Shown here: one piece after another, positions 8,440-17,560 of the stretch
How the letters are laid out: the number at the start of each line of letters is the position of its first letter
Position numbering within the stretch: the stretch's first letter is position 1
From: Pseudonocardia hierapolitana
GTDB lineage: Bacteria > Actinomycetota > Actinomycetes > Mycobacteriales > Pseudonocardiaceae
Reading direction: 5' to 3'
DNA length: 64,000 nucleotides
Assembly: GCF_007994075.1 (NCBI RefSeq)
Contig: NZ_VIWU01000001.1
Span: 2,046,001-2,110,000 of the forward strand
Translations under genes and position numbers: made by a program
The notes under the pieces: generated by a model
The model's input: only the letters and a program-made list of their open reading frames with translations
Database searches by the model: none
What the model was told of the DNA's origin: nothing

Positions 8440-9215
8440 CCCGAGCAGATCCCGAGTACGGCCACCTCTCGCCCCTCCTCGAACGCTACGCCGCCCTCCC
8501 GGCCGATCACCCCGACCGGGAGAAGCTGCGGGACGAGCTCGTGCGGGGGTTCCTCCCGGTGGCCCAGCACATCGCTCGCCGCTTCTCCAACCGCGGCGAG
8601 CCCCTCGACGACCTCGTGCAGGTCGCCACCGTCGGTCTGATCAACGCGATCGACCGCTACGCCCCCGACCGCGGCAGCGACTTCTTCTCGTTCGCCGTGC
8701 CCACCATCAGCGGCGAGGTCCGGCGCCACTTCCGCGACCTCGGCTGGTCGATGCGCGTGCCGCGGCGGCTCAAGGACCTGCACGTCTCGATCAACGGCGC
8801 GGTGTCCGAGCTGTCGCAGAGCCTCGGCCGCGCGCCGAAACCCACCGAGATCGCCGAGCGGCTCGGGGTGCCCGTCTCCGAGGTGCTGGAGGGCCTGGAG
8901 GCCTCCGAGGCGTACCGCAGCTCGTCGCTGGACGAGATGCTCTCCTCGGAGCAGGGCAGTGCCACCGTCGGCGAGCTGGTGGGCGAGGCCGACGCCGAGC
9001 TCGACCGCGTCGACTTCCGGCAGGCGTTGCGCCCCGTGCTCGCCGAGCTGGCCGAACGGGAGCGCACGATCGTGCTGCTGCGCTTCTTCGGCAACATGAC
9101 CCAGACCCAGATCGCCGACCGCGTCGGCATCTCCCAGATGCACGTGTCCCGGCTCCTCGCCCAGACCCTGGACCGGCTGCGCACCCGGCTGGACCCCGAG
9201 ACCCGCGTCGGCTGA
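8436..9215 (+). CDS. SigF/SigB-family RNA polymerase sigma factor
   Basis: A 259-residue group 3 sigma factor. Region 2 spans roughly residues 45-105 (LDDLVQVATVGLINAIDRY, then FAVPTISGEVRRHFRDLGW), region 3 residues 110-160, and region 4 residues 205-255 with a clear helix-turn-helix (TQTQIADRVGISQMHVSRLL). The GTG start overlaps the RsbW-like gene. The gene order STAS-kinase-sigma matches sigF/sigB operons of actinobacteria, whose regulons cover stress, stationary phase or morphology. Which one applies here is not known. Confidence 0.93.
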   Translation: MTRADPEYGHLSPLLERYAALPADHPDREKLRDELVRGFLPVAQHIARRFSNRGEPLDDLVQVATVGLINAIDRYAPDRGSDFFSFAVPTISGEVRRHFRDLGWSMRVPRRLKDLHVSINGAVSELSQSLGRAPKPTEIAERLGVPVSEVLEGLEASEAYRSSSLDEMLSSEQGSATVGELVGEADAELDRVDFRQALRPVLAELAERERTIVLLRFFGNMTQTQIADRVGISQMHVSRLLAQTLDRLRTRLDPETRVG

Positions 9216-9251
9216 GCGCTGCGACAGAATCCCGGCGAGGGGGAACACATC

Positions 9252-10475
9252 ATGACCGGTCAGCCGGAACACGTTGTGATCGTCGGGGCCGGGCTGGGCG
9301 GACTGCGCACGGCACAGCAGCTGCGCTCCGCCGGGCTGCAGGGCCGGATCAGCCTCGTCGGTGCCGAGTCGCACCTGCCCTACGACCGGCCGCCGCTGTC
9401 CAAGCAGGTGCTCACCGGCGAGTGGCACCCGGAGCGCACCGGGCTCGCCGAGCCCGACACGTTCGACGAGCTCGGCGTGCGCACCCACCTCGGCAACCCG
9501 GCCGTCGCCCTGCGCCCCGGCGACCGCGGTCACGAGCTGGAACTTGCCGACGGGGCCGCGCTGCACGGCGACGCCATCGTCATCGCCACCGGCCTGGTCG
9601 CGCGGGAGCTCCCCGACCAGCCCGCGCACGTGCACACCCTGCGCACCCTCGACGACGCACTCGCCCTGCGGGCCACGCTGGAGACGGCGTCGTCGCTGCT
9701 CGTCGTCGGCGCCGGGTTCATCGGCGCCGAGGTGGCGAGCTCAGCCCGAACCCGCGGCATCGCCGTCACGGTCGTCGAGGCGCTCGACGTGCCCGCCGCC
9801 CACGCGCTCGGCCCGCACGTGGGTCCCGTGGCGGGGCGGCTGCTCACCGAGGGCGGCGTCGCGCTGCACACCGGCGCCAAGATCACCCGATTCGGGGACG
9901 CACCCGACGGGGTCGCGGTCGAGCTCGCCGACGGCAGGCGAATCGGCGCGGAGGCCGCCGTCGTCGGGATCGGCGGCGTGGCACGCCTGGACTGGCTGGC
10001 CGGCCTCGGCCTCGACACCTCCGGCGGCCTCGCGTGCGGACCCACGGGGCGGGTGCACGGCCTGGAGGGCGTCTGGGCCGTCGGCGACGTCGCGTCGTGG
10101 GACGACCCGGCGACCGGCGGGCGGTACCGCCACGAGCACTGGACGAGCGCGGGCGACCAGGCCACCATCGCGGCACGGGACGTACTGGGCGCCCCACCCC
10201 CGCAGGCCGCGGTGCCCTACTGCTGGTCCGACCAGTTCGGGCTCAAGATCCAGATCCTGGGCCGCCCCGAGCTGGGCGACGAGGTCGTGCAGCTGCACGG
10301 CGCCGGGCTCGACAGCGGCCCCGTGCGCGGCACCGTGGCGGCGTACGTCGCGGGCGACCGGGTGGTGGCGGTGGCCGGCTTCGGCGCCGCCCGCCTGGTG
10401 GCGCGCTACCGGCCCCTGGTGGCGGCGGGCGCCCCGCTGTCGGAGGCGCGCGCCACCGCGGCCGCGCTCTCCTGA
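9252..10475 (+). CDS. FAD-dependent ferredoxin/rubredoxin reductase
   Basis: A 407-residue pyridine nucleotide-disulfide oxidoreductase of the ferredoxin reductase type that serves P450s and Rieske oxygenases. The N-terminal FAD-binding VIVGAGLGGLRTAQQL, the YDRPPLSK segment conserved in this subgroup, a second dinucleotide fold (LLVVGAGFIGAEVA, about residues 154-167) and the GVWAVGDVASW motif are all present, and the C-terminal reductase domain is complete. GAGGGGG precedes the ATG. No oxygenase or ferredoxin gene lies next to it, so its electron acceptor is unknown. Confidence 0.9.
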   Translation: MTGQPEHVVIVGAGLGGLRTAQQLRSAGLQGRISLVGAESHLPYDRPPLSKQVLTGEWHPERTGLAEPDTFDELGVRTHLGNPAVALRPGDRGHELELADGAALHGDAIVIATGLVARELPDQPAHVHTLRTLDDALALRATLETASSLLVVGAGFIGAEVASSARTRGIAVTVVEALDVPAAHALGPHVGPVAGRLLTEGGVALHTGAKITRFGDAPDGVAVELADGRRIGAEAAVVGIGGVARLDWLAGLGLDTSGGLACGPTGRVHGLEGVWAVGDVASWDDPATGGRYRHEHWTSAGDQATIAARDVLGAPPPQAAVPYCWSDQFGLKIQILGRPELGDEVVQLHGAGLDSGPVRGTVAAYVAGDRVVAVAGFGAARLVARYRPLVAAGAPLSEARATAAALS

Positions 10476-10488
10476 GCCGCGCCCAGCG

Positions 10489-10710
10489 TCAGCGGAAGAG
10501 CTTGCGGAGCAGGGCGAACACGAGCAGGGCGCCGATGGCCATCAGGCCGTAGCGGATCCGCGGGTCGGCGAGGCGGTGCTGCACGCTCTCCTTCCCGGCA
10601 TCCACCAGGTGCTTCGGGTGGGCCCGCTCCGAGAGCTCGTCGAGGCTGACCGCGAGCGCGTCCCTCGCCTGCTCGATCTCGCGCTGGATGGTGTCCGGGT
10701 CGCGGGGCAC
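10489..10710 (-). CDS. DUF3618 small membrane protein
   Basis: A 73-residue protein starting with GTG. The PDTIQREIEQARDALAVSLDELSERAHPK segment is typical of DUF3618 proteins, followed by a single transmembrane helix (residues about 53-68, YGLMAIGALLVFALL) and a basic tail. It is convergent with the FAD reductase gene and divergent from bcp. Function of the family is not established. Confidence 0.82.
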   Translation of the reverse strand: MPRDPDTIQREIEQARDALAVSLDELSERAHPKHLVDAGKESVQHRLADPRIRYGLMAIGALLVFALLRKLFR

Positions 10711-10790
10711 GACGCCTCCTGGTGCTGGGGTGGACTTCTCTTGCGGAGGGTGCCACCGTAGATCAGCGGCTGGGGTGTCAGTATCGCGGC

Positions 10791-11258
10791 ATGACCACCC
10801 GTTTGGCTCCCGGCGACACGGCTCCCGACTTCACCCTTCCCGACGCGGACGGCAAGCCCGTGTCCCTGTCGGACCACCGCGGCCGCCGGGTGATCGTCTA
10901 CTTCTACCCAGCCGCGAGCACGCCCGGCTGCACGAAGCAGGCCTGCGACTTCCGCGACAACCTCGCCGAGCTGGGCGACGCCGGCCTCGACGTCATCGGG
11001 ATCTCACCGGACAAGCAGGCGAAGCTCGCGAAGTTCCGCGACGCGGAGGGCCTGACGTTCACGCTGCTCTCCGACGTCGACAAGGAGGTGCTCACGGCCT
11101 GGGGCGCCTTCGGCGAGAAGAAGATGTACGGCAAGACGGTCACCGGCGTCATCCGGTCGACGTTCGTGGTCGACCCGGACGGGAAGATCGAGCAGGCGTT
11201 CTACAACGTCCGCGCCACCGGGCACGTCGCGAAGCTGCGCAAGGACCTCGCGGTCTGA
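10791..11258 (+). CDS. bcp: Bcp-type thioredoxin-dependent peroxiredoxin
   Basis: A 155-residue peroxiredoxin of the Bcp/PrxQ class that reduces hydroperoxides with thioredoxin. The peroxidatic Cys47 (STPGCTKQ) and resolving Cys52 (QACDF), five residues apart, match the E. coli Bcp pattern. The ATG at 10791 is chosen because the protein then begins MTTRLAPGDTAPDFTLP, the usual N-terminus; an upstream in-frame start would add 23 atypical residues. It stands alone, with a divergent DUF3618 gene. Confidence 0.94.
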   Translation: MTTRLAPGDTAPDFTLPDADGKPVSLSDHRGRRVIVYFYPAASTPGCTKQACDFRDNLAELGDAGLDVIGISPDKQAKLAKFRDAEGLTFTLLSDVDKEVLTAWGAFGEKKMYGKTVTGVIRSTFVVDPDGKIEQAFYNVRATGHVAKLRKDLAV

Positions 11259-11261
11259 CAC

Positions 11262-11837
11262 TCAGGTCCTGGTCCGCATCGCCTCCCGCACGACCTCGGC
11301 GACCGAGGGGGCCAGGGCCGCCTCCCGGAGGAGCCGTGCAACATCCCGGGCCTCCGCCGTGTCCGGGTGGGTGGCGCCGAGCCTGCGGGACAGGCTCCCG
11401 ACGTTCCGCTCGGCGATGATGCCGGCCTCCTCGAAGCGGCCGAGGCGTGCGAGGACGAAGATCAGCGCGCGGCGCCGTGTGACCGTCCTCGGATGGTCGA
11501 ACCCGGGGAACAGCTCGTCGTACTCCACCATCTCGCGGACGAGTGGGGCGAGCGCCTCCAGTCGGCCGGCCCGCAGGTGCCGCCGGGCGCGGACGGACAG
11601 GCTGACGACCTGAACGGCGGCGATGCCGACCTGCACGCACCCGTAGGCGAACCCCCCGGCGACGGTGGCGAGGACGACGGCGAACGTGATCGGGTCTGCG
11701 CCGACGGCCTCCAACGCCTTCATCCCCAGGCCCATCACGCCGACGCCGAGCCCGAGCCCGAGCAGCCCACCGACGGTGTTCTCGATCGTCCTTCGCGCCC
11801 GCTCCCCCATCTCGCCCTCCCCCCTCGTGTCGCCCAT
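11262..11837 (-). CDS. Membrane protein with C-terminal TPR-like helices, function unknown
   Basis: A 191-residue protein I do not recognise. Two hydrophobic segments lie near residues 22-45 (GGLLGLGLGVGVMGLGM) and 52-80 (FAVVLATVAGGFAYG), followed by a helical soluble part with tetratricopeptide-like spacing (RRHLRAGRLEALAPL, VLARLGRFEEAGIIAERN, LGATHPDTAEARDVARLL). The last part resembles the TPR_10/TPR_12 type (LGxxHPDT). An ATG ten codons downstream is an alternative start. It converges on bcp with a 3-base gap. Confidence 0.72.
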   Translation of the reverse strand: MGDTRGEGEMGERARRTIENTVGGLLGLGLGVGVMGLGMKALEAVGADPITFAVVLATVAGGFAYGCVQVGIAAVQVVSLSVRARRHLRAGRLEALAPLVREMVEYDELFPGFDHPRTVTRRRALIFVLARLGRFEEAGIIAERNVGSLSRRLGATHPDTAEARDVARLLREAALAPSVAEVVREAMRTRT

Positions 11838-11877
11838 CGATGGGGACGACCCGCTGGGGGCGGCCGAGGTTGGGGTG

Positions 11878-13212
11878 CTACCCGAGGATCTCGGCGATTC
11901 CCGGGAGCTGCGCGCGGTAGCCGTCGAGGAGTCGCTGCGCCACGCCCACCGAGTCGACGAGCGGGTGCTGCGCGAACGCGCGCAGCGCCAGCACGTCCGA
12001 CCCGGTGACGGCAGCTTCGATGGTGTCCTGCTCCACTGCCTTGACCTGCTGCAACAGGCCCAGCATCGCGCCGGGCAGGGGGGCGGTGGCCAGCGGCGTG
12101 ACGCCGTGCGCGCCCACCAGGCAGGGCACCTCCACCACCGCCTCGGCAGGCAGCCCGGGCACGGCTGCGCCGTTGCGGACGTCGAGGATCATCGTGCGGG
12201 GCTCGCCGCCGGACAGCGCCGCCATCAGCTCGAGCGCCACCTGCTGGTAGCCACCGCCTGCGACGTCCTCGGCCGCGCGTTCGCCCGCGCCGCTCGCCTC
12301 CCGGCTCTCGGCCATGTAGCTGGCGTCGCGCTCGGCGCGCGCCCGCGTCCAGCGCTCCAGGGCGCGGGCCGGGTCGGCGGCGGCGTCGGCGTAGAACCGC
12401 TCCTGCTGGGCGAGCAGGTACTCCCCGCGCGTGCTCTCGGCGCCGCCGATCGCCGCGACCGCCTCGCGGGTGCGGTAGAAGTAGTAGAGGTACTCGTTGG
12501 GCAGCGCCCCGATGGCGCGCACCCAGTCGGCACCCACGAGCCGCGCCTCCTCGATGGACGCGAGCGCGGCGTCGTCGGCCAGCAGGTCGGGCAGCCGGTC
12601 CGCCCCGTCCACCCGCAGGCCCCGCAGCCAGCCCAGGTGGTTGAGCCCCACGTACTCGACCACCGGCTCGGGGCCCACGTCGAAACCGAGCCCGGTCAGC
12701 GCCCGCGCGGCCCGCTGCGCGAGCCCGATCGGCGAGTCGCAGATGCCCACCACGCGCTCGCCGAGCACGCGCTGCATGGCCTCGGTGATCATGCCGGCGG
12801 GGTTGGTGAAGTTGATGACCCACGCATCCGGCGCCACGGCGGCCACCCGCTCGGCGACGCGCAGCGCGACCGGCACCGTCCGCAGGCCGTACGCGATCCC
12901 GCCCGGACCGGTGGTCTCCTGGCCCAGCACACCGCACGACAGCGCCACCCGCTCGTCCACGGTGCGGCCGGCGAGCCCGTCCACCCGTATCGCGGAGAAC
13001 ACGAACCGGGCGCCGGCCAGTGCGTCGTCCAGGTCGGTGGTGGCACGCACCGCAGGACCGCCCCCGACCTGCTCGAGAACGGCCTGGATCGCCGCGAGCC
13101 GCCCGGGCGCGACGTCGTGCAGGACCACTTCGCTGATCGGGGACGAGTCCCCGAGTGCCCGGTAGACCAGCGGCACCCGGAACCCGCCACCGCCGAGGAT
13201 CGTGAGTTTCAC
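11878..13212 (-). CDS. Glycoside hydrolase family 4, 6-phospho-beta-glucosidase-like
   Basis: A 444-residue GH4 enzyme. These use NAD+ and a divalent metal to cleave phospho-glycosides by a redox-elimination mechanism. The N-terminal NAD fold (LTILGGGGFRVPL), the NFTNPAG segment (134-140), Cys158 (GICDSPIG) and Asn191-His192 (GLNHLGW) match the metal and substrate site of the 6-phospho-beta-glucosidase branch. The GTG start at 13212 overlaps the stop of the DeoR repressor gene (GTGA), so both are co-translated. An in-frame extension upstream is Arg-rich antisense and was rejected. Its substrate would need phosphorylation after ABC import, perhaps by the divergent PfkB kinase; that link is inference. 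Confidence 0.9.
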   Translation of the reverse strand: MKLTILGGGGFRVPLVYRALGDSSPISEVVLHDVAPGRLAAIQAVLEQVGGGPAVRATTDLDDALAGARFVFSAIRVDGLAGRTVDERVALSCGVLGQETTGPGGIAYGLRTVPVALRVAERVAAVAPDAWVINFTNPAGMITEAMQRVLGERVVGICDSPIGLAQRAARALTGLGFDVGPEPVVEYVGLNHLGWLRGLRVDGADRLPDLLADDAALASIEEARLVGADWVRAIGALPNEYLYYFYRTREAVAAIGGAESTRGEYLLAQQERFYADAAADPARALERWTRARAERDASYMAESREASGAGERAAEDVAGGGYQQVALELMAALSGGEPRTMILDVRNGAAVPGLPAEAVVEVPCLVGAHGVTPLATAPLPGAMLGLLQQVKAVEQDTIEAAVTGSDVLALRAFAQHPLVDSVGVAQRLLDGYRAQLPGIAEILG

Positions 13213-13970
13213 GCGAGCCGGATCTCCGTCCCGGCCGCGGCGCAGGCGGCGAGTGTGGCGGCGTCGGCGCCCTCGTTGGTGACGATCACGTCGACCTGCT
13301 CGGGCCCGCACACGGTGAGCAGCCCCGTGCCGGGGAACTTGCCGCGGTCGGCCACCACCACCGTCTGCTCGGCCGCCTCGATCATCGCGCGCTTGACCGG
13401 CACCTCGACGAGCGTGGAGTCGCGCACCTCGCCATCCCGGGAGATGCCGCTCGTGCCGAGGAAGAGCCGGTGGGCGCGCACCTCACGCAGCGCCTGCTCG
13501 GTGAGCATCCCGACGAGCGAGTGGTAGTTGCGGCGCAGGATGCCGCCGAGCACGAGCAGCTCGACGGCCGGGTCGTCGCGCAGCTCGTCGACGACCGCGA
13601 GGCTGCTCGTGATCACCGTGATCCGCTTGCCCCGCAGCGCCCTCGCCAGCCGTGCGGTTGTGGTGCCGATGTCGATCAGCACCACCTCGCCGTCACCGAC
13701 GAACTCGGCCGCCGCGCGCGCGACGCATTCCTTGTCGCCAGCGGCCACGGTGGCGACCTGCGCGAACGGCACCGGGTCGTCGTCCGGGACGGACCCTGCA
13801 CCACCCCGGACGCGGCGCAGCGCACCGTCGGCGTCGAGCGACTGCAGGTCGCGCCGGATCGTCGACGGGCTCACCCCGAGGTTCTCGGCCAGCGCCTCCA
13901 CCGAGACCACGCCCGAGGACCGCACCAGGCGGAGGATCTCCCCGTGACGCGTCGCCGGAAGCACGGCCAC
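13209..13970 (-). CDS. DeoR-family transcriptional repressor
   Basis: A 253-residue DeoR/GlpR regulator. The N-terminal helix-turn-helix is around residues 8-55 (LAENLGVSPSTIRRDLQSLD), and the C-terminal sugar-phosphate sensor domain follows the ISOCOT-like fold (VVLIDIGTTTARLARAL, ITSSLAVVDEL, FLGTSGISRDGEV). Such proteins are usually released from DNA by a sugar phosphate. It is transcribed together with the GH4 gene and divergently from the kinase/importer genes. The shared upstream region contains helically phased TGCGCA boxes that may be its operator. Confidence 0.92.
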   Translation of the reverse strand: MAVLPATRHGEILRLVRSSGVVSVEALAENLGVSPSTIRRDLQSLDADGALRRVRGGAGSVPDDDPVPFAQVATVAAGDKECVARAAAEFVGDGEVVLIDIGTTTARLARALRGKRITVITSSLAVVDELRDDPAVELLVLGGILRRNYHSLVGMLTEQALREVRAHRLFLGTSGISRDGEVRDSTLVEVPVKRAMIEAAEQTVVVADRGKFPGTGLLTVCGPEQVDVIVTNEGADAATLAACAAAGTEIRLA

Positions 13971-13985
13971 AAGGTAACGCAGGAA

Positions 13986-14064
13986 CGCGCAGACGAACAG
14001 TCATGAGTGCGCAGTCAGCGTCACGGCTGCGCAAAATCGCGCACAAACGGTTGCCATGTGCGCA
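13986..14064. promoter_or_regulatory. Phased TGCGCA/CGCGCA boxes, candidate DeoR operator
   Basis: Five hexamers TGCGCA or CGCGCA begin at 13986, 14008, 14028, 14038 and 14059. The offsets (22, 20, 10 and 21 bases) are close to whole turns of DNA, so all boxes face the same side of the helix. They fill the 143-base gap between the DeoR gene and the divergent PfkB gene. DeoR-family repressors often bind such repeated sites. Assignment to this repressor is inference. Confidence 0.5.
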
Positions 14065-14113
14065 CCTCACCGGCACTATCCCGGCAGGCGAGCCGACGAA
14101 CAGGTGGTGACAC

Positions 14114-15256
14114 GTGACCAGCGCGATCGTGGAGACCCCGCACGAGCCAGTGTGGTGGGATCCCCTCGCCGACCTTCGCGACGCCGACTCCCCCGCCGTC
14201 GACGTCTTCATGTCCGGCACCGTGTTCCTCGACATCGTCTTCACCGGCCTGCCGTCGCCCCCCGCCGCAGGCACCGAGGTGTGGGCGGCGGGCATGGCCT
14301 CCTGCCCCGGCGGGATCGCCAACCTCGCGGTCGCGACCGCCCGGCTGGGCCTGCGCACGAGCCTCGCCGCGGGCTTCGGCGACGACGTCTACGCCGACTT
14401 CCTCTGGCAGACCCTCGCCGAGCAGGAGCGCGTGGACCTGTCCCGGTCCCGGCGCTTCGCGGAGTGGCACTCCCCCGTCACCGTCTCGATGGCGGTGCAG
14501 CGCGACCGCAGCATGGTCACCCACGGCCACGAGCTGCCCATCAGCGCCGACGAGCTGATCGGTACGCCGCCGCGCTGCCGGGCCGTGATCACCAGCATCG
14601 GCGAGGGCGCAGGCGTCCCCGTCCTCCCGTCGTGGGTGGCGCGGTCCCGGCAGGATGGCGCCCTCGTGTTCGCCGACGCGGGCTGGGACCCCACCGGCAC
14701 GTGGGATCCGGCCCTGCTGCGCACGCTCGCGGGCTGCGACGCGTTCATGCCCAACGCGGTCGAGGCCATGCACTACACCCGCACCGACACCCCGAAGGCC
14801 GCGCTGCGCACGCTCGCCGAGCACGTCCCGCTCGCCGTCGTCACGCTGGGCGGCGAGGGTGCCATCGCGATCGACGGCGTCACCGGCGAGACGGCGGAGG
14901 TGCCCGCGCTCCCCGTGGACGCGCTCGACCCCACCGGGGCCGGTGACGTCTTCGGGGCGGCGCTCGTGCTCGGCACCATCGCCGGCTGGCCCCTCGAACA
15001 CCGCCTGCGGTTCGCCGGGGTCTCCGCCGCGCTCGCCGTCCACGAGTTCGGCGGCTCGCTCGCCGCACCGGGCTGGGGTGACATCGGCGACTGGTGGCGC
15101 CGCACCCGCGCCTGCGCCGCCGAGGGCAACCCCGCGTCCGTCGAGCTCGCCGGCCGCTACGGGTTCCTCGAGGACCTCGTGCCCCGCACGCACGTCTGCG
15201 GGGTGCGGCGGGCCGCCGCCACCATCGCCCGCCACTCCGACGTCACCCGCCCCTGA
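14114..15256 (+). CDS. PfkB-family carbohydrate kinase
   Basis: A 380-residue ribokinase-type sugar kinase. The N-terminal GG motif (CPGGIANLAVATARLG, residues 64-79) and the C-terminal DPTGAGD signature (272-278, catalytic Asp278) are intact. About 30 extra residues precede the fold and about 60 follow it, somewhat longer than ribokinase. It starts with GTG, is the first gene of the kinase-importer operon and lies opposite the DeoR/GH4 pair. It probably phosphorylates the imported sugar or glycoside, giving GH4 a phosphorylated substrate. The sugar is unknown. Confidence 0.9.
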   Translation: MTSAIVETPHEPVWWDPLADLRDADSPAVDVFMSGTVFLDIVFTGLPSPPAAGTEVWAAGMASCPGGIANLAVATARLGLRTSLAAGFGDDVYADFLWQTLAEQERVDLSRSRRFAEWHSPVTVSMAVQRDRSMVTHGHELPISADELIGTPPRCRAVITSIGEGAGVPVLPSWVARSRQDGALVFADAGWDPTGTWDPALLRTLAGCDAFMPNAVEAMHYTRTDTPKAALRTLAEHVPLAVVTLGGEGAIAIDGVTGETAEVPALPVDALDPTGAGDVFGAALVLGTIAGWPLEHRLRFAGVSAALAVHEFGGSLAAPGWGDIGDWWRRTRACAAEGNPASVELAGRYGFLEDLVPRTHVCGVRRAAATIARHSDVTRP

Positions 15257-15265
15257 GGAGCCCCC

Positions 15266-16627
15266 ATGACCAGCCGTCCCGCACGTACTCGTCGCGCCGC
15301 CGTCGCCGCGCTCGTCGGGGCGCTGGGGCTGCTCGCCGCGTGCACGCCGGGATCGGAGAACGCGGCCGCTCCGCCACCCACCGACCGCGCCGTGCAGACC
15401 GACATCGCCTCGCTGGGGCCGGTCACGCTCACCGTCTGGGACCAGGAGGTCCGCGGCGGCCAGAACGAGCAGATGGAGCGGCTCAACGCCGCGTTCCAGC
15501 AGCAGTACCCGAACGTCACGATCAAGCGCGACTCGCGCTCGTTCGACGACCTCGCCACCACGCTGCGCCTGGCCCTGTCCGGCAACGACGCGCCGGACGT
15601 CGTGCAGGCCAACAACGGCCGCGCGGACATGGGTGCGTTCGTGGCGGCAGGCGAGCTGCTGCCGCTGGAGCCGTGGTCGCGGGCCTACGGCTGGGACCAG
15701 CGCTACCCGGACTCGGTGCGGCAGTACGTGAGCTACACCCCCGACGGCAAGGTGTTCGGCGAGGGCGAGATGTACGGGCTGCCGCAGGTCGGTGAGGTCG
15801 TCGGCATCTACTACAACCCCGCGGAGCTGCAGCGGCTCGGCATCGCCGTCCCCACGACGTGGGAGGAGTTCGAGGCAGCGCTCGCCGCCGTCAAGGCCGG
15901 CGGGGCCACCCCGCTCGCGCTGGGCAACGTCGAGAGCTGGCCCGCCCTGCACGTGTTCGGCACGGTGCAGGACCAGCTCGTGCCGGCCGACCAGATCACC
16001 GACCTCGCGTTCGGCCGCGCGGGGGCCTCCTGGACCACCCCCGAGAACACCCAGGCGGCGCAACGCGTGGCCGACTGGGCCCGCGCCGGGTACTTCAACG
16101 AGGGCGTCAACGGCATCGACGACAACCAGGCGTGGCAGGCGTTCTCCCGGGGCGAGGCGGTGTTCCTCATCGGCGGCTCCTGGTACGCCGCCGACCTGGA
16201 GGCGGCCATGGGCCAGAACGTCCGGTTCATGCCGCCCCCGCCGCCCGCGGGCCGTCCCGTCTCGGCCACCGGGGGCACCGGGCTGCCCTTCGCCATCACC
16301 AGCGCCAGTGACGCACCCGACGCCGCCGCGGCCTACCTCGACTTCATCACCAGCTCGGACGCGATGCGGGTGCTCACCGAGACCGGCAACCTGCCCGTCG
16401 TCGACACCGCGGCGCAGACCCCGCCCGCCGGGCTCTCACAGGACGTCTTCGCCGCGTTCGCGGCCGTCGCCGACGACGGCCAGCTGCTGCCGTACCTCGA
16501 CTACGCCACCCCGACCATGGGCGACACGATGGGCGCGGCGCTGCAGGACCTGCTCTCCGGCGCGCAGCCGCCCGAGGCCGTCCTCTCCACGGTGGAGGCC
16601 GACTACGCCGCTTTCGTCAACCGATGA
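15266..16627 (+). CDS. ABC sugar transporter substrate-binding lipoprotein
   Basis: A 453-residue family 1 extracellular solute-binding protein. The signal peptide ends in a lipobox (LLAACTPG), so it should be lipidated on Cys at about residue 27 and anchored outside the membrane. The mature part (VTLTVWDQEVRGGQNEQMERLNAAFQ, later GEAVFLIGGSWYAADLEAA) is typical of oligosaccharide binders such as MalE or CebE. ATG with GAGGAG upstream, nine bases after the kinase stop. Confidence 0.94.
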   Translation: MTSRPARTRRAAVAALVGALGLLAACTPGSENAAAPPPTDRAVQTDIASLGPVTLTVWDQEVRGGQNEQMERLNAAFQQQYPNVTIKRDSRSFDDLATTLRLALSGNDAPDVVQANNGRADMGAFVAAGELLPLEPWSRAYGWDQRYPDSVRQYVSYTPDGKVFGEGEMYGLPQVGEVVGIYYNPAELQRLGIAVPTTWEEFEAALAAVKAGGATPLALGNVESWPALHVFGTVQDQLVPADQITDLAFGRAGASWTTPENTQAAQRVADWARAGYFNEGVNGIDDNQAWQAFSRGEAVFLIGGSWYAADLEAAMGQNVRFMPPPPPAGRPVSATGGTGLPFAITSASDAPDAAAAYLDFITSSDAMRVLTETGNLPVVDTAAQTPPAGLSQDVFAAFAAVADDGQLLPYLDYATPTMGDTMGAALQDLLSGAQPPEAVLSTVEADYAAFVNR

Positions 16628-16642
16628 CGCCTGCCGACGAGA

Positions 16643-17560
16643 ATGGCTGACACGCTCCTCGCCGGGCCGACCACCACCGCCCCGGCCCGCCGCGGGCACC
16701 TCGGGCCCTCGCCGTGGCACGCGCTGGCCTACGTGGCGCCCGCACTGGTCGTGTACGCGGCGTTCGTGCTCTACCCCCTCGGCCGGGCCGTGCACCTGTC
16801 GCTCTTCGACTGGGACGGGCTCACGCTCGCCACGTTCGTCGGCCTGGACAACTACCTCGACGTCGTCACCGACGGCGACCTGCGCGCGGCGTTCGGGCAC
16901 GCGCTCGTCCTGATCGTGTTCTTCGCGCTCCTGCCCACAGCGATCGGGCTCGTGCTGGCCACGCTGCTCACCCGCGCGCGGGTTCGCGGTCTGCCGTTCT
17001 TCCGCACCGTCGTGTTCCTGCCGCAGGTGATCGCCATGGTGGTGGTCGGCGTCGCGTGGCGGCAGCTCTACGCCCCAGACGGCTCGGTCAACGACCTGCT
17101 CGGCATCGTCGGGCTCGGCGGGGTCGCCCGGGCGTGGCTCGGCGACCCCACGTTCGCGTTGCCCGCCGTCGGCGTGATCGGCACCTGGGTGCAGACCGGG
17201 CTCGTCACCGTGCTGCTCATGGCCGGGATCAGCCGCATACCCGACCAGCTGTACGAGGCCGCCCGCCTGGACGGCGCGGGCCCGGTGCGGGAGTTCTTCG
17301 CGATCACGCTGCCGTCGGTGCGCGCCGAGCTCGCCGTCGCGCTGACGCTCACCGTGATCGCCGCGCTCAAGACGTTCGACCTGATCTACATCACCACCGG
17401 CGGCGGGCCGGGCAACCGCACGTCGGTGCCCTCGTACGAGGTCTACAACCGGGCGTTCCGGCTGGGTGAGGTGGGCTCGGCGGCGGCCGTCGGCGTCACG
17501 CTCACCGTGATCATCTTCGCGATCAACCTCGCGGTGGCCCGGATCGGCGAGCGCCGATGA
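16643..17560 (+). CDS. ABC sugar transporter permease (MalF type)
   Basis: A 305-residue inner-membrane permease with six predicted helices. The cytoplasmic EAA loop that docks the ATPase is EAARLDGAGPVREFFAITLP, at about residues 204-223. It follows the binding-protein gene by 15 bases and overlaps the second permease by 4 bases. No ATPase gene lies in the cluster; in actinobacteria a shared MsiK-type ATPase elsewhere usually energises such importers (family knowledge, not seen here). Confidence 0.93.
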   Translation: MADTLLAGPTTTAPARRGHLGPSPWHALAYVAPALVVYAAFVLYPLGRAVHLSLFDWDGLTLATFVGLDNYLDVVTDGDLRAAFGHALVLIVFFALLPTAIGLVLATLLTRARVRGLPFFRTVVFLPQVIAMVVVGVAWRQLYAPDGSVNDLLGIVGLGGVARAWLGDPTFALPAVGVIGTWVQTGLVTVLLMAGISRIPDQLYEAARLDGAGPVREFFAITLPSVRAELAVALTLTVIAALKTFDLIYITTGGGPGNRTSVPSYEVYNRAFRLGEVGSAAAVGVTLTVIIFAINLAVARIGERR

